Source: Deroplatys truncata
Lineage: Eukaryota > Arthropoda > Insecta > Mantodea > Mantidae
DNA length: 64,000 nucleotides
NCBI GenBank assembly: GCA_030765065.1
Contig: CM060989.1
Coordinates: 36,819,501 to 36,883,500 of the forward strand
Direction: 5' to 3'
This document shows, in pieces, positions 20,688 to 31,973 of this stretch (the first letter of the stretch is position 1; every line of letters begins with the position of its first letter). Position numbers and translations under genes: made by a program. The notes below the pieces were generated by a model that had not been told where the DNA came from, made no database searches, and saw only the letters and a program-made list of their open reading frames with translations.

Positions 20688-22223
20688 CTGTGCTGTCCAA
20701 TCTCTTCGTTTCGTGGCAATCAATACGGATTCACCGCACATGTGCCAAAATCCACTTCGCTTCGTTAGAACGTTTGTTATAAATGTCATCTCAATGTTCA
20801 TTTAAAAACTACAATAAAATAGGAAGAGAGACAATAATAGAAATGTAATACACAAATAGAGAAATATAAACCGTACCTTTCTATGCGTCCTTTGTTATTC
20901 AAGTGGCGCAGCTAACGGCATATCCTCATCGTCCTCGATATCACGTTTATCATAAAACCAAAAAACACTGCGCCGTATATTCATTCATTATCTGTTTACC
21001 CTCCTCTACTGCGCCGTATATCTTTTTCGAAATCGTCTTGGTTCGTCACTCTCTTAGGTAAGCTTATATGCTTTCTTGGCGATGTAATCAATTTCGCCTC
21101 CTTACACACGTGAAACTATTTACGTACTTAATTAGAGCACGCCTCAGCCGAATGATATTTCGTGAAGTTAAGATGTTTACAGCTTTCTTCATTGGCATAA
21201 TTTTAAAATAAATTATACACACTGAAGACAACAGCCCTAACCTTACTGCTATATCCACTGGTACTACTACTGGGCTTACTAAGCGACATTTTCATGAAAG
21301 AGTTAACTTTATAAACGCTAGGATAAAGCCTATCATTGTAAGAACTGAGTACACCGCAGTTGAATTCACAACTGAGTAGCTTAACCTTCCAGCAAGCGTG
21401 CTGTAAAAAATACACCAGCAACATTCTTGCTTTGTCAACGTTTTAACCTTGAGCTATCGTGTCAATGGTACAATGAATTCCGTTTTTGATGCTTCCTCGA
21501 GAATGTGACCAGTTGATGATTTTTTGCTTGAAGTTCTCAGTTGGCTAATTCTACATATGACTGCTTTTTTATGTAGTGCATTTCAAGTAACGAAGTGTTG
21601 AATATTGCTAAAATGCACAACACGATCTTCTCATGTAACGGATATGTGCTTGGTTCTAGGATTCGACATTATGCAGAAGCATAACCACCATTAAAATGCA
21701 CTTAATCATGGTTTTCCAATGGTATTATTCTGTTGCTTAAAAAAAAAAAGTCATGTACCTAGAGCAGCGTCAGAGGGCTTTGAAAGGATTTTTATGACGA
21801 GTTTGTAGCTGTATTAGAAAATCTCATGGGATAAATATTTCTAAATTTATTTAGGACATGAAGAATTGCACGTTAAGTGATAATTATCTATGACATAACA
21901 GTGTATACAATAGCTACGACAGCAATGGATTTATAAGCATAACTAAAAGTCTCCGTTCAAACATCACGAAAGATAACATTAATTAATGGTGAAGCATTGG
22001 GTGTAAAAATATGATTCTTTTTTGTACTTCTTCAGGAAAACATCGCCTTTTAACCTAACTACTTGTTGCTTTTCTGAAATACGCATGCGCGCACATGATA
22101 TTGCAATTTAGTTTTACCACTGGCGAGGGTACTCCTCCGTATGAGGCAACGCCGCACTGCTGCTATTCGCTAGTGCCGTATTAGTGAACACGCCTCAAAC
22201 GTCAAGAGATTTGGATCGCATAA
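20688..22223 (-). mobile_element. 1.5-kb DNA transposon (family X), copy 2, inverted
   Basis: Reverse complement of 18524-20044 over its full length, with scattered substitutions and small indels. Inner end TGCTGTCCAATCTCTTCG, outer end GTCAAGAGATTTGGATCGC, TA on both sides (20686-20687, 22224-22225). The frame 21424-21203 encodes DRLYPSVYKVNSFMK, SGYSSKVRA and VFSVYN, conserved with copy 1. Confidence 0.78.
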
Positions 22224-22915
22224 TAGTCTTTTGGCGTTCTCAGACCGGTTTTTACCTGCCTGTCAGTGCTTTAGCCTCTGTTGTTTTATATTCTTTGTAA
22301 TTATAACGGTTTGAGGGTAGATAACTTGAGGCCAAAAATTAATTCCTATGCCTGGTTATAACCCGTGTCAAGTATTTTTAGTAAAGCTCCTCCTTACATT
22401 TAAAATGATACACCTGTTGAATGGGTACGTTTTCCCTCTTGTTTCTAAGTCCAATATTTCCTGTTTTGTAATGTCTGTGGGGACATTATGTATAAAGCCT
22501 TTAGAATGTATGAGTCAAAGGTACCAAAGAATCCTATCCATGTAAGAGGGTGGGAGAGAGGAAGAATAAAGAAATATTGTAATCATTACAATTGAGATAT
22601 GCATTTTTTGTGTATCTACAGTTGTCCCAAAGTTCCTGCTACAACACACAGTGCTGAAAAAAGAGCAGACATTGGTAGCCAAGAATATAATCCATTGATG
22701 GCACACAATGGACACGTATCACACCTCAAATTGTGCAGTAAGAGAGACCAGCACAATGTTATTTGTGAAGCTGCTGGTCCTACAGGACAGGCAAAACATT
22801 GTTCTGAATCTCCAGCCAATGCACTCGGTTATTCATTAGTGAATCTATGTTGTGACTGACAAAGAAATGCACTGAAATGGAGGCATGCACTGTGTTCAAT
22901 GATAATTCCTAGACT
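22224..22915. other. No gene recognised
   Basis: Sequence before the piggyBac fragment. Several overlapping frames at 22515-22859 lack motifs; part may be decayed N-terminal piggyBac sequence. Confidence 0.35.
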
Positions 22916-22939
22916 TTGGACTTGGAAGAGTTAAACATT

Positions 22940-23545
22940 CATAGCGTACTGTACACTCAAAGAGCATATAGTGAAAGGTCTGTCAGATATTAGTGGAAGT
23001 GTGAATGGGGACCTCCCTATTTCAGTCGCACAATGGCAAAAAACAAAGTTTTAGAAATCATGCAGTTTCTTCGGTTGATATCAGATTATGTCATCCAACA
23101 TAAGCACATATTATGTCAGCAACATAAAGAAATAGATAAGTTTTGTCTGCTCTGTGATATCTGGAACAAATTCATTGACAACTGCGTTGGAAGCTACAGG
23201 CCATCTGAATTCATGATCATGGATGAACAGCTGTTTGTCAAAACGTTGACTGCCCTTTCACTCACTACATCACTAGCTTCTGTAAATACCAATCTGGGAG
23301 TGCATTTTACTCTAAGTCTCATGGAGCCCTTTTTATAAAAAGAATGAAATGTCACAACTGACAGTTTTTTCAAATCTATCAAACTGGCAAGAGAACTGCA
23401 AAAGAGAAGCACAAGCATTGTTGGTACCTTGAGTAGCGCAAGATGGGAAGTGCCACCCTCTGTGAAAAAGAGCCAAGATGTACTTCATTCAAGCATTATT
23501 TATAAAGTTGATATTACTCTCAAATCATAACAAGAGAAGGTGAAG
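22940..23545 (+). mobile_element. piggyBac-type transposase fragment
   Basis: The frame 23033-23338 starts MAKNKVLEIMQFLRLI and contains DKFCLLCDIWNKFIDNC, YRPSEFMIMDEQLF and VHFTLSLMEPF. This is the conserved core of piggyBac transposases, including the first catalytic Asp in the (V/M)DEQL block. After a frameshift, SIKLARELQKRS, SIVGTL and WEVPPSVKK continue the family pattern to about 23530. N- and C-terminal parts and terminal repeats were not found. Confidence 0.78.
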
Positions 23546-23772
23546 CAAAATCATATGCCTATGATTGTGCTTTGTAATTCAAACCTATAAAAATATTTTA
23601 AGAAATGGGAAACTAAAAGTTGCAGATTTTTTTTAACAAAAGATATATCAGAAACATTAATGAAATAGCTTTCACTATTAAGCTATAGTCACATGTTTGA
23701 AATAGAAAGGAGTTTATACAGAGAAAGCGTAAAAGAAACATTGTCGTTCACTTTACACCTCTCTGCTTACTA

Positions 23773-25049
23773 CAGAGGGTTGCCCCATGCCCCACTTAAG
23801 CTCGGACGACTTTGAATCGCCCTCCCACTCCTGTCATTGGTCAAACTGCTTATGTTTATTATGGCATCAGCTCACTGCAGTGATAGCTGTCTGCTGGGCC
23901 AGTCTGAGACAAAGTTTATGCGCAATGGCTTCAACAATCGCCGACTTGTGGCAGGGGTACATTGTTGGGTTTTCCGATGGCAGTTACAGCCTTTCAATGA
24001 TAGTGGAAAGGTGCAAACAAAAAGGTCTTACTATAAGTAAGTCGTGTGTGGGGCATATAACACAGCTGCATAAAAATGGATTCCCACCTGAGGCTCAGTG
24101 TGCAAAAAAACTAGCAAGAAAACGGCCCAACCAACACAACCTAAAGCAGTAGTGGCCAAGGTGAGTGAAACAGTGCCTCAAGAAAACCCACCAACCCAAA
24201 GAAGCATTTCTAGCTGCATTGGAATATCCAAAGGGACTATTGGATAATACACAACAATTTGGCCATAAAGCACGTGGACACACCTTGGAAGAGCGGCACA
24301 TCAGAGAACGCTTCACCATTGCAAGAAAACTCTATGAACACCACCTGGAAGGTGAAAAGTGGCAATGGGTGGTTTCTTTAGATGAAGTATGGGTTTATCT
24401 AGATGCAAAAAAAAACCGAGCCATTTATTACCATCAACTGGGCTAAAAGGGGCACTCCAACTTTATTCGGGAGAACAAGGAAAAGTTTTCAAAGGGATTC
24501 ATAGTGGTTGCAGGTTATTGCTCTTGGGGAAAACTAGGCATACACAGAGTTGCCAACAATGTAAAAATGAATGCAGCCTACTATCAAAGGAATGTTATGG
24601 ACCCAATTTTTGATGAGATTCCTCAGTAGTATGGTGAGGATGACCCAAATGTTTGGATCCACATGAATAATGCATCCAGTCACACTTCTTGGTCCTCCCA
24701 GCATTACTACCACCGGAAAGCTATGGAAACGGATGTCATTGTGATACCATTTAAAAGGATCCCTGTGAAGTCACCAGATGCCTTGCCAATGGATTTTTTC
24801 GGATTTGGTCTGCTGAAACAGCACTTTGCTTCTTGGCGTCCCACCACATTGAAGGACTCTGGCAAGCCTGCCAGGAGGAGTGGGCTAACATCCCCCTTCC
24901 TGTTCTTAGACACAGCCTTCAATGGAAATTGCGCTGCAGAGCCATAGTTAAAGCCCGTGGAAATCATACAATAGGTGGTGGCAAAAGGGATTCTCGCCAT
25001 GAAAAAACATAAGCAAAAATGTCCGAGCTTAAGTGGGGGCAACCCTCCG
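23773..25049 (+). mobile_element. rosa-like Tc1/mariner element (D41D spacing), copy 1
   Basis: Ends AGAGGGTTGCCCC and GGGGGCAACCCTCCG, with subterminal CTTAAGCTCGGA / TCCGAGCTTAAG, flanked by TA. Broken transposase frames run in order: [19 protein letters not shown], a helix-turn-helix with [40 protein letters not shown] (first Asp), WIHMNNASSH (second Asp now Asn) and PDALPMDFFGFGLL (third Asp). Forty-one residues separate the second and third positions, the spacing described for rosa-type elements. Several stops and the D-to-N change make it inactive. Copy 2 lies at 57237-58183. Confidence 0.8.
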
Positions 25050-25584
25050 TACACATGTTTTACAAGGTATTTTTCTACATCCTCAGCTGAATTTCAATTG
25101 CAGGGAATGTTCTATTCAACAAGAGAGAACCTGAAAGGGAGCTAAGAACTTAAGGATGCAACTGCCATCCTTTATACACCTAATTATATGCTTAATCTAG
25201 AGATCTGTGGAATCATTTCAATATCTCAATTTCTGAGCTGGTTTCATGGTTATGCTCTTACACTTAAAGAACTGAATTAAAAATTCACATGTTCATTTTA
25301 CTTAATATTCTACAAGACTTTGGGTTATGGATAATAATGGTGAAAACTGGAACAATGCACAACTTACCGTTCAGGATCTGCAGGGTATTCTCCACATTAG
25401 TAGCACACTGTGGTGGCATCATATGGCTAGTCAGCAGGTGTTTCTTGCTGGAGCAGCTGATCAGTCCTAGTGTTAAGTGCATGTGCTATGCATATAGTCA
25501 CTGCAGTGCCTTGAATGTCCAAACTTGAAAATTTCACTATTTTGAACTTGTCTCCATTATGTATTTTATTCCTTAACCATCTTC
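25050..25584. other. No gene recognised
   Basis: Unannotated DNA between the rosa-like element and the end of the Kolobok-like frame; it may include that element's 3' non-coding end. Confidence 0.35.
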
Positions 25585-25885
25585 TCACAAAGGTAATCCA
25601 AACCAAGAGAAGTACAGGCCTTCCATTTGCTGCTTATTAGGTTTCATTTTCTGTAATGAGCCATTATTACAAGGTATGGCACTGCAGTCACTAATATCTG
25701 GTACAACATACTTGTATTCATTTACTTCACTCACTATTTGTGTCACAAGGTTTTTTCTCATACTTCTTTTTATACGCCTATTCTCCGGCCAATTAGAAAC
25801 ATTACACGAAATTGTCACATGTTTCCTTTGGTGAGAATTGTGATCTAGAGCACTAGATCTAGTACTAGAGTACATTGATCCGACA
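25585..25885 (-). pseudogene. Kolobok-like transposase, C-terminal piece
   Basis: About 95 codons, VGSMYSSTRSSALDHN through RRIKRSMRKNLVTQIVSEVN to a stop at 25585. The frame joins exactly to 27425-27174 when the mariner and one TA are removed, so the host frame was open when the mariner landed. Confidence 0.72.
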
Positions 25886-25887
25886 TA

Positions 25888-27171
25888 CGAGGGCAGCCCC
25901 AGAAGTACCCGACCTGACGTACATATAGCGGTTGTTGTTTCAAACAAACGACTATGGTAGAAAGTACCAACCTTATAAAGCTTAAGTTTGACGATGCTAC
26001 GCTGTTTAGTATTTGTTTGGCAGCCATTAATAGTGAACTGTCTCGGCGAATTTGTAAACATGGATAAAACTCGCCATTGATATGTGATATAATACTTTCA
26101 TTTGAAAGATCTTAGTCCAATTAATATTAAAGCTGAGCTAGATTCTACTCTGGGGGAGTCTGCTTCTTTGTTTACAACAGTAAAATATTGGGTGGCAGAA
26201 TTTAAGCAAAGCCGTACAAGCTACCAAGACGAATATCGCAGTGGTCGACCAAATGAGGTGACCACGCCAGAAATTGTGAAGAAAATCCACAAAATGGTAT
26301 TGGATGACCGTCGACTGAAAGTGTGCAAGCTAGCAGACATCATAGGCATTTCAAAAAGTGCTGTACATCGCATACTAACTGAAAATTTAGATATGAGAAA
26401 GCTGTGCGCAAGATGGGTGCCGCATTTACTCACAACGGAACAAAAGCAGCATTGTGTGGATGTTTCAATCGAGTGTTTGGCGATGTATTGCTGCAATAAA
26501 GCTAAGTTTTTGCATAGATTCATAACTATGGATGAAACATGGGTCCATCACTTCACACCTGAGATGAAGGAACAGTCAAAACAGTGGATTGAAAGGGGAG
26601 AATCGGCTCCAAAGCAGGCGAAGACAATTTCATCTGCGCGCAAGGTCATGGCATCAGTTTTTTGAGGTGGGCATGGGATAATTTTCATTGATTATCTTCA
26701 AAAAGGAAAAGCAATCAATAGCGAGTATTATGCAAACTTATTGCAGCGTTTGAATGATGAAATCAAGCAAAAACGGCCACATTTAGCTAAAGAGAAAGTT
26801 CTATTTCATCAAGACAATACATCCGTTCACACATCCATTATCGCCATGGCCAAAATCAATGAGTTAGTTAGAATTGCTTCCTCATGCATCCTATTTGCCA
26901 TACTTAGCCCCTCTGATTATTTTCTGTTTCCAAAGTTGAAGAAATGTCTTGGTAGTAAAACGTTTGCCAACAATGAAGAGGTGGAGTTTACAGTTGATGG
27001 CTATTTTGCAGAACTCGATGGTTCTCACTATAAACAGGGCATCGAAGCTATTGAACATTGCTGGGAAAAGTTTATCGAGCTGAAAGGAGACTATGTAGAG
27101 AAATAAAGATTTTTTTCCCCAAAACTTTCGTGTTTTCTTTGTTAGGCCGAGTACTTCTGGGACAGCCCTCG
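25888..27171 (+). mobile_element. mariner, near full-length, few lesions
   Basis: Inverted ends CGAGGGCAGCCCCAGAAGTA and TACTTCTGGGACAGCCCTCG, TA at 25886-25887 and 27172-27173, 1284 bp. Transposase starts at about 26060. The frame 26102-26665 has the paired HTH (IVKKIHKMVLDDRRLKV, ISKSAVHRIL), the WVPHLLTTEQK linker and DETWVHHFTPE with the first Asp. A TGA at 26663-26665 replaces the usual Trp before GHG. The next frame has LLQRLNDEIKQKRPHLA and HQDNTSVH (second Asp), then a degraded SPSDYFLFP (third Asp). A stop near 26078 also breaks the start. Recently active by appearance. Confidence 0.9.
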
Positions 27172-27173
27172 TA

Positions 27174-27425
27174 CATGCCTAGAAAAGAAAAATTTACTTC
27201 TTTTGGGACATACTTCAAGCATTCATCGTGATAGGATTTAAGCCTTCCTGTATGGTGAAAATGATTGATATGCATAATGTCACTTAAAAATCTTGCATTC
27301 TTTATGATACTACACAAGTCATTGTATTCTGCAGAATTCTTGCATAGCCAGTTTGTATTTTTAACTTTTTCTTCATTCAACATTAGGGTCAGCTTCTCGG
27401 GTAGTGCTGCTGTACCGTGGCACAA
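27174..27425 (-). pseudogene. Kolobok-like transposase, penultimate piece
   Basis: Codons read LPEKLTLMLNEEKVKN, NDLCSIIKNARFLSDI, then FHHTGRLKSYHDECLKYVPK and NFSFLGM up to the mariner boundary. The H-T-G...Y-H...K-Y-x-P-K pattern is the conserved block before the C-terminus of this family. Upstream, 27430-28223 holds no recognised part of the protein. Confidence 0.68.
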
Positions 27426-28223
27426 AAGGATAGAAAGTGAAGTGTATAGGAATTGCGCAAAAAGCTTTGTTTTGGAGTATGTATTCTCTCATTTGAACGG
27501 GCGCATTAAGTGGCGCATGCTCTGAAGCTTGGAGCCAATTTCACATTTGCACAGTCTACACTCATAAGCACAGTGTATAAGGTTAGGGCATACGTTTCTA
27601 CACAGTTCTTATGGGAGAGGTGGAGCCAATATTGCTCTAATGTAAAGCTTATATTCCACCCGCTAGAGTACAGTAAAGCACAGAACCTAGCAACAATGGT
27701 GGAATACATATTCTGCGGTCAACTTTCCTGTAATGCAGTATTACCATCTTGCTGCAAGTTAATGCTAAGGCACTTGGAAGCGCAGTTTAATGCTTAATGA
27801 AATCGAATGCAAAATAATACACCAAAATATCCTTATAAATAAAAAGTATGGTTCTGAATATAATTACATCATTAGGTTTTGAAACTAAGAGCATTACTCC
27901 AATATTTGTATATTTCATAGCAGCAGGGTTATTGGTTATGATTGAGTATGTGTTATCTTATGCACCACAGAACACAACAATAATGTATTCACCATGTATT
28001 GAGCAGCTGTTTTCAAAACAATTGTCAAGTATTTCTGTCTATGTTCGTGTAATAACAGTTCAGTCCAAAGACATAGTTCACTGTGAAGCAAGGTAACTAA
28101 AACAGTGTGGTGTGTTTTCTTTAAGTGAATATTCAGTTGTGCGTAAAGTGTCAAAAAAATGAGCAAAGCAAGTGAAATATAAAAAAAGTCCATTTAGCAA
28201 CAGGACTCAATAAAAAATGTTTG

Positions 28224-28500
28224 TCGCCCTCCATGGTCTAGGGGTATCATGTTAACCTGTAATTCCCAAGGTTGTGAGTTCAAACCCGGTGGAGGATGAT
28301 GGATTTTTTTCAGTAAAAAAATCCTTAACATGGCTTCCTTCAGAAGGGAAGTAAAGTCGGTGGTCCTGTGTTGTGAATTTACGGCATGTAAATAACCTCA
28401 AGTCTGATAATGAGGCCTCTGAGCAAAATTTCTGGTCTTTCACATCTAATACACAATGGGACCCTAAGAACCATTGTAGTTAAAGTGTGTCCATAAATAA
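28224..28500 (+). mobile_element. tRNA-derived SINE (family A)
   Basis: Head CCCTCCATGGTCTAGGGG with A-box, B-box AGTTCAAACCC, body with GGGAAGTAAAGTCGGTGG and tail CCATAAATAAAAA. More diverged than the 14024 copy. Lies in the middle of the Kolobok-like element. Confidence 0.83.
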
Positions 28501-28739
28501 AAACTCATAGAAAGTGAAAAAATTCAGATAAAAATTGGGTAGGCCACTCCCAAATCTGCAGCAGCAAACAAAAATGATGTCATAAATTTAATCTGGAATT
28601 TTATCAAAAGAACAAATGGATTTGTGGCTGTGAGGAAATCAGTGCTATTATTTTTAGTTTTCCTTACATGTTATTTGGGGTAGATGTCCATTGTATAAGA
28701 CAGGAATAACTGATATTGGGCATATATAGTCTAAAATGA

Positions 28740-29415
28740 AAGTACATTCAATTCTTGTCGATTGTCCAATACATTCGATGCTACTGCACGAAGTTGGTAA
28801 ATACACATTATTCGAGGGATTTGTTTTCATTTTTTTGGGTACTGCCAGTAAAATACTTCAGTGGCTGCCACTACTCAACACACATGAATTATGTTTTCAA
28901 AACTGACCCAATTATGGACATTTTAGTCCGATTTAGAATTGACATGAACTTTTCCTTTAGGAGTACAGTATCATTTTCACAAGTAGCAGATGCCCACCAC
29001 AGATTATAATAGAATGCTTCCATTCATGAAGGACCGATGATTTTGGAATCTTATTAAACATTTTCATAAGGGATTTAGCAAGATGCTATAATCAAATTTA
29101 TGGTGTATATGCAAAAATTTCTTTTTCATCAAAGCTGTAATACCCACGTGTCTGTCAGGAACAATTTTATGGGCAAATTTTCATTTATAGAACTCGGTCT
29201 ATTTTCGCAAGCAACTTTCTCAATACCACCACTTACAGTTCCTTTCTGTAAAATATAAAGTGTAATACTTTATTTGTTTCCAAGTTCATTATAGAATACA
29301 TCACACATTTAGCAGAAAATCCTGGGGAGTCATATTGTCCATCCCAACATAAATTTGAATATCTAAAAAGTGGCGGAATCACACACAGTGAAGCAATTAA
29401 TAAAATACATTTCAT
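28740..29415 (-). pseudogene. Kolobok-like transposase, catalytic piece
   Basis: The open frame 29415-29233 carries NLCWDGQYDSPGFSAKCVMY and MNLETNKVLHF, the first catalytic-Asp block. Frameshifted continuation gives VPDRHVGITALMKKKF then HHKFD (about 29170-29100), a second block, and LWWASATCENDTVLLKEKF (about 29005-28945). Stops separate the blocks. Confidence 0.68.
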
Positions 29416-29435
29416 GAAAGTGGAGTCAACCTAAA

Positions 29436-30354
29436 CACTCTTAGGTTGATCCGCGTCAAACAAACCCCAGGTGATCAGTGCACCATTATAATGTATCCTT
29501 TCGCCAATCGCACTAGAAATACTGTCACACTTTCAGACCATGTGCGGTGACTAGCAAATTCTGTTTACGGTTAAAGATGATAAGATTGATAGTTGTAACA
29601 AAACAAACGTTTGCACATATAATAGTTAATTCTAAAATAAATGAGCAAAAAATAAAGTAACAGGTATGAGATAACTTAATTTATTCGCTCTATGGAAGTG
29701 GCACTTTATTAACTGTTGGTGGCTCATTTTAAAAAAGAAATTGTGCACTGTTATGTGAATTGCATTCTTCTCAAGATCACTACATTCTTGCATCGCGTAT
29801 TTCATATGCTTTCTTTTTCTTTTTTATTCCAGGTGTAACCACTTTTCTCATTTCAGATTTTTCTGCACAAGCACTGTTTATACTTGTACTCAAAACACCG
29901 GTGAACTCAGAAGTTAATTTCACCATTTCTTTCGTGGAAAGTGTTGGATATTTCTCACATAACTTATAATAAAGATTCAACACTTGTTTTTTCACCACTA
30001 GTCAATGGTTTGCGCGGCTAATGCTTTACGTAATTCAACGAAAACAGAAGAGCGAATTCACTGTCCTCCATGATACTAAACACAACTGGTGGTTTCTGGC
30101 TGTAAACAATATTCTGCGCCTACCCGGATGTCAGGTGACTCATACAAATTGCCATGGGACTTGTAGCTCTGTTTTACAATATAAATCAGCGTTAAATAAA
30201 ATCTTAGGTATTTGTATAGAATATTATACTAGATAAATTCACTCTAAAATTCTGAGATTAGCATGGGACTAATTTCCTGGGCGCATTGCTACCATGTTGC
30301 AACATGGTGCACTGACCACGTGCGTTTGTTTTGCCGCGGATCAACCTAAGAGTG
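29436..30354 (-). mobile_element. HTH-bearing MITE (family G), copy 1
   Basis: Inverted ends ACTCTTAGGTTGATCCGCG and CGCGGATCAACCTAAGAGT, 919 bp. The minus frame 29998-29780 encodes [16 protein letters not shown], then [13 protein letters not shown] and a basic tail. This looks like the N-terminal helix-turn-helix of a Tc1-type transposase. No catalytic part. Copy 2 at 35939-36887 keeps the same frame with a few changes. Confidence 0.75.
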
Positions 30355-30360
30355 AATATA

Positions 30361-31130
30361 GTGTAGCTTCACTCATTTATTTTGCAGAACATGTAACGTG
30401 AGCATGAGCTCACATCATCAGCTGTCTGTTGACTGTTGGATGAACTCTCGAGTTGTATTGTTGAAAGCCTGGGGTGTTCTCTGGATGAAACTAAATAGCG
30501 GGTTGTCTGCTTCTGGCAAATCAAGTTTATGACGCGGTTTTCAAACTTCTTTATGTAAATATTCTCCCATACTTCAAGCTTTTTGGGTTTTTGGGCTTGT
30601 TTCAACAACTGGATATTGGTGTCTATTTCATGGTTTCGAGTCCAGAAGTGAAAAGCAACTGCTGATTTGTCAGTCTGTTTGAACTTTGTGCAATGCCGGT
30701 GTTCCTTGAAGCAAGTGCCTATGTTCCTTTTCGTTTTTCCAATGTCAACCTTTTTGTAGTTTTTCACATTGGATCACATAGATTCCTGACTTTTTGTCCT
30801 GGAGTATGAGATCAGATTTTCTTGCTTTAATGAGATTCTCGATGCTAAATTTATTGTAAGGTGCCAGGGTAATGTTACGATTCTTGAATATTTTCTGAAA
30901 TTTGTGAAAGGGTGGTATGTGAATTTCCTGAAGTTGATCTTTACAGCTGCATCAGAAAGTGTTGTGACCTGCTTGATGCATTTTTGTCTTTTGAATTTAC
31001 ATACTTTCCTATCATCCATAGGCCAGCAGAGGACACCCCAGGCTTTCAACAATACAACTCGAGAGTTCATCCGACAGTCAACAGGCAGCTGATGACGTGC
31101 ACTCCTAGTAAGTGTGTTTAGGTCGACTTC
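30361..31130 (-). mobile_element. Penelope-like element (PLE), 3' part with GIY-YIG endonuclease
   Basis: Minus frames 31070-30774 and 30767-30369 encode FTYHPFTNFRKYSRIV, then a GIY-YIG-type nuclease: [51 protein letters not shown]. The initial Y-I-G tyrosine is now D-I-G. Terminal inverted repeats (30408-30483 with 31040-31110, block CTCGAGAGTTCATCC) are typical of PLE structures. The RT is missing. It lies beside MITE copy 1 inside the Kolobok-like element. Confidence 0.8.
30389..30421 (-). ncRNA. Hammerhead-ribozyme-like motif, degraded core
   Basis: On the minus strand CTGATGA is followed by a perfect stem GTGAGC-TCAT-GCTCAC and then GTTACATGT. The conserved GAAA of the core is GTTA here, so the copy is probably inactive. 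PLE terminal repeats are known to carry minimal hammerhead ribozymes (Cervera and De la Pena; from memory). Compare 35501, 37696 and 54337. Confidence 0.5.
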
Positions 31131-31165
31131 ACTTTCATCAAGTGTATTTTATAAATTTGAATCAT

Positions 31166-31972
31166 TCATGGTAATTTTAAAGTTACTTTTTCTTTTAAAC
31201 AGACTTTTGTACAGAAGGGAAAACTAATTTTTTTTAACAAGTCTATAAAAATATGATACAGAAAAAATAATATTTTTATTGTTTTTGAGAATGCCAAGAA
31301 ACAGTTAAATGTCATTCCGCAATAATGTTTACCTGAAGCTATACACGTATTACTTTTCAGACTTATGCTTTTGCCTCCAGGGCACCATTCACAAGTGTGC
31401 CCATTCATACATTGAGTTATAATTTGCATTATTGCTCGTGTGTCAGACTTTTTCAGTAACAGGCCCATCACATGAGTGATAAAATAATGAACAGTGTAAG
31501 GAGAGCCTTTACACGTACAAACACAAAATAATATTTTCGGACATACATATTTCTTATCCATCTTCACCGGATTCCCTCAAATACACATTTGGTTTATAAT
31601 CTTCATAATTTACAGCTGAAGATTCACCTTCCTCATTAGTCAAACTTTGAATCACTTTAACGGCCATTTATAGCACTAAAATTTGTTCCCAAATTGCATA
31701 GTATTTCAGCATCAATTTTCAACTCCATGTGTAAAGATTGAGAAGCCAGTATAGCTCCATTTTCTTGCTGAAAATTGCTTACTGAATTATCGACTAGCTG
31801 TAGTACTTGCTTTCTGTTAAGAAAATTTGAGTTTGTTTTTTAGGGAGGTTTTTCTTCTAGTCCTCTCAAAAATGTTTAAAGGCACCACATTGTCTTTCAG
31901 TCGAGGGCTTTTGAATTTCTCTCTTTTCATAATTATTATTTTTATAACATCCAACTAATTAATATGAATGGT
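31166..31972 (-). pseudogene. Kolobok-like transposase, N-terminal middle piece
   Basis: From the right: KREKFKSPRLKDNVVPLNIF, the usual end of a THAP domain where a basic-LK-x-x-A/V-V-P motif occurs. Then, after stops, YEDYKPNVYLRE and, in the frame 31567-31166, KKYVCPKILFCVCTCKG, IMQIITQCMNGHTCEW and GMTFNCFLAFSKTIKIL. The cysteines and G-H-T-x-x-W match the central region of this family. Confidence 0.66.
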
Positions 31973-31973
31973 A

